The notes: generated by a model not told the origin, from the letters alone. Counted from the first letter of the stretch, positions 41,733 to 51,474 are shown. The stretch: 64,000 bases of DNA from JBBDMX01 sp040878035 (GCA_040878035.1 JBBDMX010000091.1:5518-69517), one strand, 5' to 3'. A program made the numbers and translations.

Positions 41733-42584
41733 CTATTCCACCGGCACCAGGAGCAGCAGCATGGCGACATTAGCGGCGTTGAACGCGGCGTGCAGGGCGA
41801 TGCCGGGCCACAGACTGCCGGTCTTTTCGTACAGCCAGCCCAGGATGAGGCCCAGCACCAGCAGCGGAGGCATCGCTTGCCAGACGCCGACGGCCGGGAG
41901 ATGCATCACCGCGAAGAACACCGCCGACACCCCGACCACCGGCCAGCGTCCCATTACTGACAGCAACGACGTCTGAACCAGGCCGCGGAAAATCACCTCT
42001 TCCAGCAGCGGCGCCACGACGATCGCCGAAACGCATAACAGGGCGACCGTGCCGCGCGATTCGGCCGCCAGCATAACTTTGAGCATTTCGTGGGCGACTT
42101 GCGGCACCGGCTGCCCGACGATCAGACTGATCCACTGGGTGAGCAACCCCGCGGCAAAGACGACAGGTAGCGCCACCACAGTCGCCAGCGCCGCGAGGCG
42201 CAGCAATCGCACCGGCTTTCCCGGCCACAGGCCGGCCTGGTCCCAGCCTCCGGCCAGGGCACAGCGCACCAGGAAGTAGATCACCGCCGGCCCCAGCCCC
42301 ACCAACTGGGCTAACAGCGCCATCAAGGCAAGATCGTGCGGCGGCGCCGGGTCGGGCAACGGCAGCAATCCGATGGCCTGGCCAACCTCGATCGCCGACA
42401 ACCGCCCCACCAGCAGCAACCCCACGCCGACCACCACGTCCACGGGCAACAGGTCCACGCGCCGCCGCGGCGCATCATCGAGCGAGTCGGACCGCGCCCA
42501 GCCCCGGCGGACGATGACCGTCAGCGCCGCCAGCGTCCAGGCAAGCAGCACGCCCGCCACGACCCATTCAACCTGCCCATTCAT
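41733..42584 (-). CDS. CPBP family intramembrane metalloprotease
   Basis: A 283-residue protein with about seven transmembrane helices. The CAAX-protease (CPBP/Rce1) motifs are LLEEVIFRGLVQTSL (EExxxR), FFAVMHLPAVG (FxxxH) and ALHAAFNAANV (HxxxN/B). It probably cleaves membrane substrates; some relatives affect envelope or bacteriocin processing. ATG 42584 gives MNGQVEWVV, the first helix. Confidence 0.92.
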   Translation of the reverse strand: MNGQVEWVVAGVLLAWTLAALTVIVRRGWARSDSLDDAPRRRVDLLPVDVVVGVGLLLVGRLSAIEVGQAIGLLPLPDPAPPHDLALMALLAQLVGLGPAVIYFLVRCALAGGWDQAGLWPGKPVRLLRLAALATVVALPVVFAAGLLTQWISLIVGQPVPQVAHEMLKVMLAAESRGTVALLCVSAIVVAPLLEEVIFRGLVQTSLLSVMGRWPVVGVSAVFFAVMHLPAVGVWQAMPPLLVLGLILGWLYEKTGSLWPGIALHAAFNAANVAMLLLLVPVE

Positions 42585-42756
42585 GCGAGGGTTATACCGG
42601 CAATTACCTTGACCCGCCGCCTGTAGGGGCGGCCGACGCGCGGCCAAGATGCCGCGGCCACTAGAGGCCATGCGCCCCAGCGCACCATGCACGACCGCCC
42701 CTACCTTGCTACCTTGCTCATCTGCCGATCCCTCGATTTGCCAGAAAAACCCAACC

Positions 42757-45700
42757 ATGCTGCAACACGCCGACTACACCCGCAAACGTATCGCTCAACT
42801 CGTTGACCGCTTCAAGTGCCGCATTTACAGCCAGACCGTACCCGTCACCCAGGTGCAGGTCGCCGGCCCGGTTGACCGCATCCCCTATGACCAGGCGGTG
42901 CGCCTCAGTTATCGCCCGGCCAGGCTGGGCGAGCAGTTTGGGCCGCTGTTCGCCACTTACTGGTTTAAGGTCACGCTCCTGGTGCCGCGCGACTGGAAGG
43001 GCGCGCGCGTGGACCTGTTGTGGGACACGCACTCGGAAAACACGCTGTGGATCGACGGCAAGAGCATCCAGGGCCTCAACCACAGCAACGGCCAGGATCG
43101 CCTCGACGCCACGCTGCTGCCGCGCGCCCGAGGCGGCCAGACGCTGACGCTCTACCTGGAAATGGCGTGCAACGACGCCTTTGGCATGCACGGCAAGCAA
43201 TGGCCCGAGCATCGCAGCCCCATCTTCCTGGACCGCGCCGAACTGGGCCGGTTCGACCCGCTGGTGTGGGATCTGTACCACGACCTGGAAGTGCTGGCGC
43301 AGCTCGAGCGTGAAGCCAAGTCGCCCATGTCGGAGAAAGACTGGGTTCGCCGCGGCATGGGCACCAGCGGCGACTTGGACCAGACCTGGGGCGGCAAGCT
43401 GCTCTTTGAGCTTAACCTTCTGGCCAACACCATCGACGAAGAGGATCGCGACACCTGGAAGGCCGGACTGGCAATCACACGGCCGCTGTTGGCGACGAAA
43501 AACGGCGACTGCGTGCACAATCTCTCGGCCATCGGCCATGCCCACATCGACACCGCCTGGCTCTGGCCCCTGGCCGAAACGTACCGCAAGTGCGTGCGCA
43601 CCTTCAGCACGCAGACGCGCTACATGCAGGAATACCCCGAGTATCGCTTTGCCTGCTCGCAGGCGTATCAGTACGCGCGCATCAAGGACGGCAACGGCGA
43701 CCTGTACCGGCGCATCAAGGCGGCGGCGAAGAAGGGCCAATGGGTGCCCGTGGGCGGCACGTGGATCGAGCCGGACTGCAACATCCCCAGCGGCGAATCG
43801 CTATGCCGGCAATTCCTTTTCGGCCAGCGCTATTTCGAGCGCGAGTTCGGCCGGCGCTGCGGCGAGTTCTGGAACCCCGATGTGTTCGGCTACAACGGGC
43901 AGTTGCCCCAGATCATGCGCCAGGCGGGCATCACCCGCTTCCTGACCCAGAAGCTCTCGTGGAACTACTTCAACCAGCCGATGCACCACACCTTCAACTG
44001 GCAGGGCATCGACGGCTCGCAGGTGTTGGCGCACTTTCCCCCGGCCGACACCTACAACGCCGAGTGCTCCATCAGCCAGATGCGCAGCCACGCCCGGCAA
44101 TACAAGGACAACGACCGCAGCCGGGAGGCGTATTACCTGTTCGGCTACGGCGACGGCGGGGGCGGTCCGACGCGCAGCATGATCGAAGTGCTGCGCCGCA
44201 CCGCCGATCTCCAGGGCGTGCCGCGCTCCGCCATGCGCAGCAGCGACGAATTTTTCGACCGGCTTGAAAAAGATGCGCAGGACATGCCGGTGGTCATCGG
44301 CGAGCTGTACTTCGAACTGCACCGCGGCACGTATACCACGCAGGCGGCGACCAAGCGCGGCAACCGCAAGAACGAAATCCTGCTGCACGACCTCGAGTTT
44401 CTCGCGGCGACGGCGGCGCGGCTGGGTGGCGCGGGCAAGCGCTACGCCTATCCGCAGCAGGCGGTCAACGGCCTGTGGGAAATCGTGCTGCTCAACCAGT
44501 TCCACGACATCCTGCCGGGATCGTCGATCGGCCAGGTCTATCGCGATACCGAGGCGGATCACCAAAGGGTTGCCGAGCAAGGCCGGCCGTTGCGTGACGC
44601 GGCGGCAGGCGCGTTAGCCAAAGCGGCCGGGAGTCAGGCCGGCGGAAAGAGCGGCGGTCTCACGCCGATCAACACGACCAGTTTTGCCCGCGCCGAGGTC
44701 GCGACACAACCCGACGGCAAGCTGGCCTTCGTCCAAACGCCCAGCTACGGCATCGGACGAGCCGCTGATGCGCCCGATGCCGTGACGATCGACGCATCAG
44801 GCAAACGCATCGTGCTGGAGAACGCCGCGCTGACGGCCACGCTTTCGACTGACGGCCGGCTCCTGAGCCTGCTCCACAAGGCTACCGGGCGCCAGGCCCT
44901 GGCCCAAGCGGGCAACGTGCTGGAACTGTTCAACGACCGGCCCACCGCTTGGGAGGCGTGGGATGTCGATCCGTGGATTCACGAAACGGGCAAGCCCTGC
45001 GCCGCGGCCGCTTCCGCCAAGGTCGCCAGCCGCGACCCGCTGCGCGCCGCCGTCGTGTTCACCCGCAAGATCGGCCGCAAGAGCAGCATGACCCAGACCG
45101 TGACGCTCGATGCCGGCGCCGCCTGCTTGCGCTTTGCCTGCGATGTCGATTGGCACGAGTCGCAGCAGATGCTCAAGGTGGCGTTCCCCATGAACGTACG
45201 CGCCATGCACGCGACCTACGAAATGCAGTTTGGCAGCGTGGAGCGCCCGACGCACAGCAACGACCTGATCGCCCTGGCGCGTTACGAGGTGCCGGGCCAT
45301 CGATGGGCCGACCTTTCCGAGCATGGCTTTGGCGTGGCGCTGCTGTCCGAGAGCAAGTACGGCTACGCGACGGCGGACAACGTGATGCGCATGAGCCTGC
45401 TGCGCTCGACCAAGAGCCCTGACCCGCAAGCCGACATGGGCAAGCAGTATTTCGAGTATGCCGTCTATCCCCATCAGGGCGGCTGGGTGCAGGGCGGCGT
45501 GGTGGCGGCGGCGACGGCGTTCAACGTGCCCATCCTCTGGACGGATCAACCCGCCGGCGAGCCGCGCTCGTTCTTTGCCATGGACGATGCGAACCTGGTC
45601 ATCGACACGGTGAAGCAGGCCGAGGATTCGCAGGCGCTGGTCGTGCGGCTGTATGAATGCCACGGGGCGCGCGGTACGGCAAAACTGCGAGTGGGCCTGC

Positions 45701-45822
45701 CGGTGAAGACCGCGACTCTGGCGAATGTGATGGAGGACCGTCAGGAGAAACTGACGGTCCGCAACGGCGCGATCGAACTGGCCTACACGCCGTACCAGAT
45801 CATCACGGTGATGCTCGATTGA
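42757..45822 (+). CDS. Glycoside hydrolase family 38 alpha-mannosidase
   Basis: A 1021-residue alpha-mannosidase. The N-terminal 240 residues form the GH38-associated jelly roll (WFKVTLLVPRDWKGARVDLL). The zinc site begins with IGHAHIDTAWLWPLAET (His261, Asp265). The catalytic nucleophile is Asp375 in FWNPDVFGYNGQLPQI. The middle three-helix domain contains NQFHDILPGSSIGQVY. C-terminal beta domains follow. No signal peptide is seen, so it is likely cytoplasmic, like bacterial MngB-type enzymes. It should trim mannosides taken up as oligosaccharides. The preceding in-frame region has no family match. Confidence 0.95.
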   Translation: MLQHADYTRKRIAQLVDRFKCRIYSQTVPVTQVQVAGPVDRIPYDQAVRLSYRPARLGEQFGPLFATYWFKVTLLVPRDWKGARVDLLWDTHSENTLWIDGKSIQGLNHSNGQDRLDATLLPRARGGQTLTLYLEMACNDAFGMHGKQWPEHRSPIFLDRAELGRFDPLVWDLYHDLEVLAQLEREAKSPMSEKDWVRRGMGTSGDLDQTWGGKLLFELNLLANTIDEEDRDTWKAGLAITRPLLATKNGDCVHNLSAIGHAHIDTAWLWPLAETYRKCVRTFSTQTRYMQEYPEYRFACSQAYQYARIKDGNGDLYRRIKAAAKKGQWVPVGGTWIEPDCNIPSGESLCRQFLFGQRYFEREFGRRCGEFWNPDVFGYNGQLPQIMRQAGITRFLTQKLSWNYFNQPMHHTFNWQGIDGSQVLAHFPPADTYNAECSISQMRSHARQYKDNDRSREAYYLFGYGDGGGGPTRSMIEVLRRTADLQGVPRSAMRSSDEFFDRLEKDAQDMPVVIGELYFELHRGTYTTQAATKRGNRKNEILLHDLEFLAATAARLGGAGKRYAYPQQAVNGLWEIVLLNQFHDILPGSSIGQVYRDTEADHQRVAEQGRPLRDAAAGALAKAAGSQAGGKSGGLTPINTTSFARAEVATQPDGKLAFVQTPSYGIGRAADAPDAVTIDASGKRIVLENAALTATLSTDGRLLSLLHKATGRQALAQAGNVLELFNDRPTAWEAWDVDPWIHETGKPCAAAASAKVASRDPLRAAVVFTRKIGRKSSMTQTVTLDAGAACLRFACDVDWHESQQMLKVAFPMNVRAMHATYEMQFGSVERPTHSNDLIALARYEVPGHRWADLSEHGFGVALLSESKYGYATADNVMRMSLLRSTKSPDPQADMGKQYFEYAVYPHQGGWVQGGVVAAATAFNVPILWTDQPAGEPRSFFAMDDANLVIDTVKQAEDSQALVVRLYECHGARGTAKLRVGLPVKTATLANVMEDRQEKLTVRNGAIELAYTPYQIITVMLD

Positions 45823-45851
45823 GCGAGCCGGGCCGTCTCGCTTGGGGCTTT

Positions 45852-46811
45852 TCATCCGTTTTCAGCATCATGCTCGTGCACCTGCGCTGGCGCCTCGTGT
45901 TCGTGCGCCTCGTGGTCATGCTCGTGCCCCACATCGTGCAGGAGGGAAATGCTCCACGCCAGCGCCAGGCCGACGAGTAAGGCGGCCGACAGCTTGAGTC
46001 GGTCGTGGCTGTGGAACTGGAGTTCGGGGAGCAGGTCCGACAGGGAGATGCACAGGAAGGTGCCGACGGAGAACGCCAGGGCCGCGCCGATCATGGTGTG
46101 GCGGTCGGCCACGTGTTCGAGTCCCAGGACAAACGCCAGCGCCCCCAGGGGCACGACCAGGGCGTAGATGACGTTGACGATATGCCGCGAGCGTTTGGAC
46201 CATCCGCCGGCGGACATGAGCGTGGTAATGGCCATGGCGTCGAATGGGTGGTGCAGCACGATCATGAGGAAGACCGCCAAACCGGGCCAAACCAGGGGCG
46301 ACTCAGCGGCGTCGGCATAGGCCGCCGCCGACAGCGCCATGCCCGCCGCCAGGGAATGGATCGACAAGCCCACGAATGCGCCCACCCAACTCGCCATCAC
46401 CGGCGGGGGCGCGTGACCGTGGCCGTGGTCGTGGTCATGACCGTGATCATGATCGTGGCCGACATGCGCATGATCATGTGCCGCCGCTTCGCCTGGCGCC
46501 GCCTGCTTCTTGTCCGCCATCACCAGGGCCTCGGGGGGATGATGATGGTGATGGAACATGCGCTCGAGGAAGAACATCACCAGCAGACCCAGAAGCACCC
46601 AGTACATGGGCGTGTGGAAGTCGCCCAGTTCTTCCATGGCGTCAGGCAGCAGGTGCAGTAGCGCTACGCCGAGCATGAAACCGGCCACCATGCTGATGGC
46701 GATTTCCATCTGCCGGTGCGACAGGCGCAGGAGCGTGGGGAACAGCCCGCCGACGATCGAGGCCAGGACGACCAGCACGCAATAGAAGACCAGGACAACG
46801 GCGAGCGACAT
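45852..46811 (-). CDS. ZIP family metal transporter
   Basis: A 319-residue inner-membrane transporter, probably for zinc or another divalent metal. Eight transmembrane helices are expected; the canonical His residues occur in LSIHSLAAGMALS and VLHHPFDAMAITT. A His-rich loop between helices III and IV (HHHHHPP, then HDHAHVGHDHDHGHD) and a C-terminal HEHDHEAHEHEA tail likely bind metal. ATG 46811 begins at the first helix. The preceding 187 bp hold mixed low-complexity sequence. Confidence 0.92.
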   Translation of the reverse strand: MSLAVVLVFYCVLVVLASIVGGLFPTLLRLSHRQMEIAISMVAGFMLGVALLHLLPDAMEELGDFHTPMYWVLLGLLVMFFLERMFHHHHHPPEALVMADKKQAAPGEAAAHDHAHVGHDHDHGHDHDHGHGHAPPPVMASWVGAFVGLSIHSLAAGMALSAAAYADAAESPLVWPGLAVFLMIVLHHPFDAMAITTLMSAGGWSKRSRHIVNVIYALVVPLGALAFVLGLEHVADRHTMIGAALAFSVGTFLCISLSDLLPELQFHSHDRLKLSAALLVGLALAWSISLLHDVGHEHDHEAHEHEAPAQVHEHDAENG

Positions 46812-46998
46812 GGCGGGGCCTTTCGGTAGAGAGCGCCGACGGTGAATGCCGACGCGGCGGCTCTCTGATAATGGATTATCACATCACCAGGCGCCACATG
46901 CAAGTCAAAGAGCCGAGATGCGCGGCACAGACGGCACGGCACAACTCGGAACACAACACGGAACCCGTTGGTCGTTCTTCGTTCCTCGCTCTTCCTCC

Positions 46999-47964
46999 TC
47001 ACGTCTCAATCCGCGGGTCCACCCAGGCATACGCCACGTCCACCAGCAGGTTGAACGCGATGAGCATCGTCGAGTAGACCAGCACCACGCCCAGGATGAG
47101 GAACTGGTCCTTGTTGAGCACGGCATCGACGAAGTCGCGGCCGATGCCGGGGATGGCAAAAACCTTTTCGACCACGAACGAGCCGGTCATGGCCGCCGCC
47201 GCCGCCGGGCCCAGGAAACTGAGCACCGGGAGAAAGGCGACTTTCATGGCGTGGCGGAAGAGCGCCTGCGAGCGCGACAAGCCCTTGGCGCGGGCGGTGC
47301 GGATAAAGTCGCTGTTCATCACATCCGCCAGGCCCAGGCGCACCAGCCGCGCGATGTACGCCGCCGGCGCCGCGCCCAGCGTCAGTGCCGGGAGGATAAG
47401 TTGCATCAGCATCCTGCGGAAAAGGATCCACCAGTCCTGGGTCCAGAACTCCCAGCCCGGCCAATGCCAGCCGTAAATCGGCGCCCAGTGCAGCACACCG
47501 GCGAAGACCGCCAGCAGAACAGAACCGGTGACAAACGCGGGCAGACTGACGCCCAGCAGGGCCAGCACCAGGCTTCCGGCGTCCAGCGGCGTGCCGGGCC
47601 ACAGGGCGCCAATCACCCCCGCGGTCAGGCCGATCGCCAGCGCCACGATCAGCGCCGCCAGTCCCAGTGTGGCGCTGACGGGCAGCCCCGCCGCGATAAT
47701 GTCGTTGACGCGCTCGCCGCGCCGCCGCAGACTCGGGCCCAGATCGCCTTTGGCCACCTGCTCCACATACTTGAACATGAAGCCCGAGCGTGTGTCCAAC
47801 CCGTACTGCCGCTTCATCGCCTGCTCAACCTCCGGCGGCGGCTGGCGCCCTTCGCTGTAGAGCGGATTGCCCGGCACAACCCACGCCAGCAGAAACGTGA
47901 CCAGAAAGATCACGATCAGGATGCAGGGCAGTTGCACCAGGCGCCAGACGATCAGTCGAACCAT
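46999..47964 (-). CDS. ABC transporter permease, DppB/OppB type
   Basis: A 321-residue permease. LPCILIVIFLVTFLLAWVVPGNP is the first helix and the PGNP motif is typical of DppB. The coupling motif is DFIRTARAKGLSRSQALF, followed by HAMKVAFLPVLSFLG, and it ends EIKIPGIG-like in FAIPGIGRDFVDAVL. It should import peptides or similar solutes. A matching binding protein (51475) lies about 3.5 kb upstream, with unrelated genes between. No partner permease or ATPase is seen here. Confidence 0.92.
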   Translation of the reverse strand: MVRLIVWRLVQLPCILIVIFLVTFLLAWVVPGNPLYSEGRQPPPEVEQAMKRQYGLDTRSGFMFKYVEQVAKGDLGPSLRRRGERVNDIIAAGLPVSATLGLAALIVALAIGLTAGVIGALWPGTPLDAGSLVLALLGVSLPAFVTGSVLLAVFAGVLHWAPIYGWHWPGWEFWTQDWWILFRRMLMQLILPALTLGAAPAAYIARLVRLGLADVMNSDFIRTARAKGLSRSQALFRHAMKVAFLPVLSFLGPAAAAAMTGSFVVEKVFAIPGIGRDFVDAVLNKDQFLILGVVLVYSTMLIAFNLLVDVAYAWVDPRIET

Positions 47965-47986
47965 GGCACGATTCTAACGGCAACGC

Positions 47987-48013
47987 GAAAGCCCAGCCGC
48001 TCCCGCGGCTGGG
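47987..48013. repeat. Hairpin GAAAGCCCAGCCGCTCCCGC
   Basis: CCCAGCCG pairs with CGGCTGGG. The same layout with substituted stem bases occurs at 30036-30064, suggesting a small repeat family with compensatory changes. Confidence 0.75.
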
Positions 48014-48056
48014 AAAGCGCCGCGACCGGCGCATCGTACTCCGCACAAACAAACAA

Positions 48057-48105
48057 GAACCCACAAACCGCCCGGGCCCCGGGAGGGGCAGGCGGTCATG
48101 GGTTC
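48057..48105 (-). terminator. Rho-independent terminator for the 48142 gene
   Basis: GAACCCA (48057-48063) pairs with TGGGTTC (48099-48105), with an inner CCGCCC/GGGCGG stem. On the minus strand it is followed by TTGTTTGTTTG. Confidence 0.7.
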
Positions 48106-48141
48106 ACTGGTGGGCAGTCCGCTGGTGATCCGCGACCGGAT

Positions 48142-48375
48142 TCAGCGGGCGGGCACGATGATGTAGCTGTGCGAGCTGGTCCACACGATCTTGGGGGCCT
48201 GGTGCCGCGTGGCCATCTCACCGGTCAAGGCATGTCCCTGGTCGGCCACGACCCTGGTCGAGTGGGCGGGGAACCGGGGCGTGTTGAACGGGTGGTTGCC
48301 CGACGGGCCGGCCAGGGCCACACCTGAGAGCGAGAGAACCGAAAGGGCCGACAAGGTGATCAGAACGCGTTTCAT
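48142..48375 (-). CDS. Small secreted protein of unknown function
   Basis: A 77-residue product with a Sec signal peptide, MKRVLITLSALSVLSLSGVALA, shown in part as LITLSALSVLSLSGVALAG. The mature part is about 55 residues with no cysteines (GPSGNHPFNTPRFPAHS). An AGAGG sequence lies 6 nt before ATG 48375. A terminator follows. Function unknown. Confidence 0.7.
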   Translation of the reverse strand: MKRVLITLSALSVLSLSGVALAGPSGNHPFNTPRFPAHSTRVVADQGHALTGEMATRHQAPKIVWTSSHSYIIVPAR

Positions 48376-48582
48376 CATAAACCTCTTTTCGTGTTGGGCA
48401 CCCGATGCGATTGGGCGGTCGTGCCGGCGATGCCGTTGTCCGTACGCCGCTACAACCCTAAGAACGATGCCCGACCCGGCAAAGGTTCAATCACCGGACA
48501 AAAGAATCCGCAGTCAACGTCGCAGAGAAGTGGGATATAGTGAGCCGGGCCGTCTCGGCCCCGGTGGCGGTGCCATGAAATA

Positions 48583-49701
48583 TCACTTAAGCACATAGCG
48601 CCAGACGCGCACCTGTTTGCCGGCCTCGGCGGCCACCAGCAGCGTTCGTGCCTGGGCCAGCGTCGCCACGCTGGGGTACGCTGCGCCTTGGGCCAGCTCA
48701 ATCACGGCGCCGGCACGGTCGCTCAACATCAGGCGATCCTGCTGCATCCACACCGTCACGGGCCGATCCGCCAGCCACGCGACCACAGGCTGCATCCCCT
48801 CCCCCAACTTCTGCTCCCGGGCCTGCGGCGCGGCCACATACACCTGCCGTTCCCGGCGCCATGTCGTCGTCAACTTGGCATCGGCGCCAGCCGCCAGACT
48901 GCCGCCGTCCATCGGACAGGCGTTGAGTTGCCACGTGCCCTGGCCCAGCTTGGCCGCCGATAAGAAGGTCTTGCCGCCGTCCTTGCTGCTGGTCAGATAC
49001 ATGTCGCGATTGCCGTCGATCAAGTTGCGGAACATGACGTGAATCATCTTGTCCGGCCCGATGATGACCGAGGGATGGCAGCATTCGCAGATCGTGCCCG
49101 ACGGGCTGATGTAAATGCATTGATCGCGTTGCCAGGTCTGTCCGCCGTCGGTGGACATCGCGATCCACAACTCCGTGCCGGATTTTCCCGGCATCGCCCG
49201 GCGCATGTCCAGCCAGACCACCGCCACCAACCCGCCGGGGCCAGCCGCCATGTTGTGCAATCCTTCACGGGCTGCACCGGCTACGCTGTTGAGCGGTTGG
49301 TCCCCTTGCCGCCACGACTGGCCGCCATCGCCAGAGGTAAACGCCACCAGGTCGCCATCCTTGCCCGCGCCCTGCGGCGCTTGGATGGCGGTGATCACCA
49401 GCGACTTTTCGCCCGCGGCGATGCGCGGCCCGCGCCGCCTCCCCACCGGCATCCCCGCCACCGTCGCCACCACCTGAGCCTGGCCAAACGTCGCGCCGCC
49501 GTCGTCCGAGCGGCTGAACATGATCCGCTGACCGTCGGCATACACCACGTACGCCCGGCCCGCGCCATCGGCAACCACCTGCGGCTGCCGGCCGGCGCCA
49601 ACCACCACGCCCACGTCACCCGCCGCCAACCCGCCGCCTGCCAGCAACGACGCTACCGCCACCAGTCCCATCAGAAAATGGCCCATGCTCATGACTCCCA
49701 T
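48583..49701 (-). CDS. Secreted sialidase-like (BNR/Asp-box) beta-propeller protein
   Basis: A 372-residue protein with a signal peptide (GHFLMGLVAVASLLAGGGLA) and at least four Asp-box repeats: SRSDDGGATFG, TSGDGGQSWR, STDGGQTWQR and SSKDGGKTFL. These form a six-bladed propeller. The arginine triad needed for sialidase activity cannot be confirmed, so it may be a binding or structural protein. A CECCHP motif between blades is unusual. The start at ATG 49701 is one of three close Met codons. Confidence 0.82.
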   Translation of the reverse strand: MGVMSMGHFLMGLVAVASLLAGGGLAAGDVGVVVGAGRQPQVVADGAGRAYVVYADGQRIMFSRSDDGGATFGQAQVVATVAGMPVGRRRGPRIAAGEKSLVITAIQAPQGAGKDGDLVAFTSGDGGQSWRQGDQPLNSVAGAAREGLHNMAAGPGGLVAVVWLDMRRAMPGKSGTELWIAMSTDGGQTWQRDQCIYISPSGTICECCHPSVIIGPDKMIHVMFRNLIDGNRDMYLTSSKDGGKTFLSAAKLGQGTWQLNACPMDGGSLAAGADAKLTTTWRRERQVYVAAPQAREQKLGEGMQPVVAWLADRPVTVWMQQDRLMLSDRAGAVIELAQGAAYPSVATLAQARTLLVAAEAGKQVRVWRYVLK

Positions 49702-49738
49702 GTTTGCTCGCCCGTGCAGCCATTCTAGCACCCTGTAT

Positions 49739-51397
49739 CTAGTGACAGACGTGATCCGCCGCCGCGGCGCCCACGCGGTAGCGATCGACGCGCACCACCC
49801 CGGGCTCCTTGTAGGGGCGAACGCTTTGCCAGCCCTCCAGATGCGTGAGTTCGACTGGCTGAGCAGCGCCCCAGGCTTGGGCTTGAGCGGCTGCGGCATC
49901 GGCGCCGCTGTCGTCAAACTGGATCAGATACACATAGCCTCCCGCCGGCGGCGGCGAGGGCATCTGTCCGTCCCAGTGCATCGGCCGCGACAGCGACGTG
50001 TGCACGTACCACTGGAAGATCTGCTGCGTCTTGCTGCCGTGCGCCAGCGGCGCGTTGGGTTGCGTGCACACGACTACATCATGGGCTCCGGCCCGCCGAT
50101 GCACCTGCGCCAACACGGCCCGCGTCGATGCCCCGCCGGCAAAGCGATCGACAACATCCAGCGACAATCCGCCCAGCGCCACCACGCAACAGAACAGGGC
50201 AAAGCCCTGCACCAGGCGATAGCGCAGATTCGGCGAGAAGCGTGCCGCGGTTCGACCGACGCCAATGCCGATCAACAGGCAGATCGCCGGCGCCAGGGCG
50301 ATGTTCACCCGCGGGTCGTTGCCATAGGGATATAGCTGCGTCGCCGAGACCAGCATCATCACCACCTGCGGCGCCAGCAGGATCGCCAGTGCCCAGCGGC
50401 GGTGACGCTTGGCTAGAGCGACGATGCCGACGATCCAGAAGACGAGCCAGAGGATGCTGGCGAAGTTCTTGTCGCCGATCGGATACGCCAGCATGCGCCC
50501 CGCGTGAATCGACAGCAGCCACCCGGGGATGCGCCAGGGTTGGGTGATGGGCAGGAACGCATCGGACCAGAAATCGCGCAGGACCACTGCGCCTTGCGCT
50601 TCCAATGCGGGCCGCAGATTCACCAGATACAGCGCGGCAAAGCTCAATGCCGCCAGGCCCGCCAGCAGGGCCAACGCGAGCCATGAGCGCACCTCCACGC
50701 TGCGGCGATGAACCAGCAGGTACACCAGCATCACCAGGCCAACGCCCGCGCCCATGAACAAGCTGTTGAGGCTGCACCAGAACAAGAATGGGCAAACCAG
50801 CGCGAGGATGAGCATGGGCACTATGGACTGCGGTGGCCGCGATACCGCTTGGGCTCGCGGCGGAGCCGCACTCGCTCCGCGAAGAGCTAAAGCGGCGTCG
50901 TTGCCGCCGCCGTCCATAACAGACGTCCGCTTCAACCACCACAATGCCAATCCAGTGATGATCAAACTCGCCAGCAATTCAAAGGCGTACTGCTTGGCCC
51001 GGGTCGCCACCGTCACCGGCACGTACGACACACAGAAGATTGCAAAGCCCAGCCAAAGGTCGAGGCCGCGCACTACGCGCCGCATCACCAGCGGAAATAG
51101 CGTCACCGTCGCCAGCCCGGCGAGTAGCGCGGGGGCGCGCACCGCCCAGTCGCTATGCGTCGCCGTCGCCAGGGCACGCAAGAGCCACAGCACGACCGGC
51201 GGCGCCGCCTGGGCGTTAGCCAGCGGCCCCAGCAGTTGCCCATAGTCCAGGTGCAACACGTTATTGAGCAGGAATGCTTCTTCGCCGGTCACCGGCAGAT
51301 TCAGCGCATATCGCGCCACCCGCCAGACCACACCCAGACCAACGGCCAGGATGAGCAAACGCAGCGCGCAACGCCGATCGGAGCGAACCTGCGCCAT
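49739..51397 (-). CDS. GT39/ArnT-like polytopic glycosyltransferase
   Basis: A 552-residue membrane protein. The N-terminus ALNLPVTGEEAFLLNNVLHL carries the acidic residues of the first external loop, as in PMT/ArnT (GT-C) glycosyltransferases. About ten helices follow and a soluble C-terminal domain ends in VVRVDRYRVG. It probably transfers a sugar from a polyprenyl-phosphate donor. Between helices, TSVMDGGGNDAALALRGAS to SRPPQSIVPM is encoded by a palindromic repeat (50822-50918), an in-frame insertion into a loop. Confidence 0.75.
   Translation of the reverse strand: MAQVRSDRRCALRLLILAVGLGVVWRVARYALNLPVTGEEAFLLNNVLHLDYGQLLGPLANAQAAPPVVLWLLRALATATHSDWAVRAPALLAGLATVTLFPLVMRRVVRGLDLWLGFAIFCVSYVPVTVATRAKQYAFELLASLIITGLALWWLKRTSVMDGGGNDAALALRGASAAPPRAQAVSRPPQSIVPMLILALVCPFLFWCSLNSLFMGAGVGLVMLVYLLVHRRSVEVRSWLALALLAGLAALSFAALYLVNLRPALEAQGAVVLRDFWSDAFLPITQPWRIPGWLLSIHAGRMLAYPIGDKNFASILWLVFWIVGIVALAKRHRRWALAILLAPQVVMMLVSATQLYPYGNDPRVNIALAPAICLLIGIGVGRTAARFSPNLRYRLVQGFALFCCVVALGGLSLDVVDRFAGGASTRAVLAQVHRRAGAHDVVVCTQPNAPLAHGSKTQQIFQWYVHTSLSRPMHWDGQMPSPPPAGGYVYLIQFDDSGADAAAAQAQAWGAAQPVELTHLEGWQSVRPYKEPGVVRVDRYRVGAAAADHVCH
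50822..50918. repeat. REP-like inverted repeat inside the GT39-like gene
   Basis: Arms 50822-50855 (TATGGACTGCGGTGGCCGCG...) and 50885-50918 are about 75-80% complementary, with a CGCTCCGC loop. It belongs to the family of 1447-1557 and is read in frame by the host gene. Confidence 0.85.
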
Positions 51398-51411
51398 GGG
51401 GTCTCCAAGCC

Positions 51412-51461
51412 GGACCTGAGTCTTCGAAGGTCCGGATCCGGGGCTTCGAAGACTCAGCCCC
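51412..51461. repeat. Two hairpins that can also pair with each other
   Basis: GGACCT...AGGTCC (51412-51433) and GGGGCT...AGCCCC (51440-51461) are local hairpins. GAGTCTTCGAAG (51418-51429) is also perfectly complementary to CTTCGAAGACTC (51444-51455), so the two structures are mutually exclusive. It lies between the binding-protein stop and the GT39-like start. Confidence 0.8.
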
Positions 51462-51474
51462 GACGTGGCAGCCC

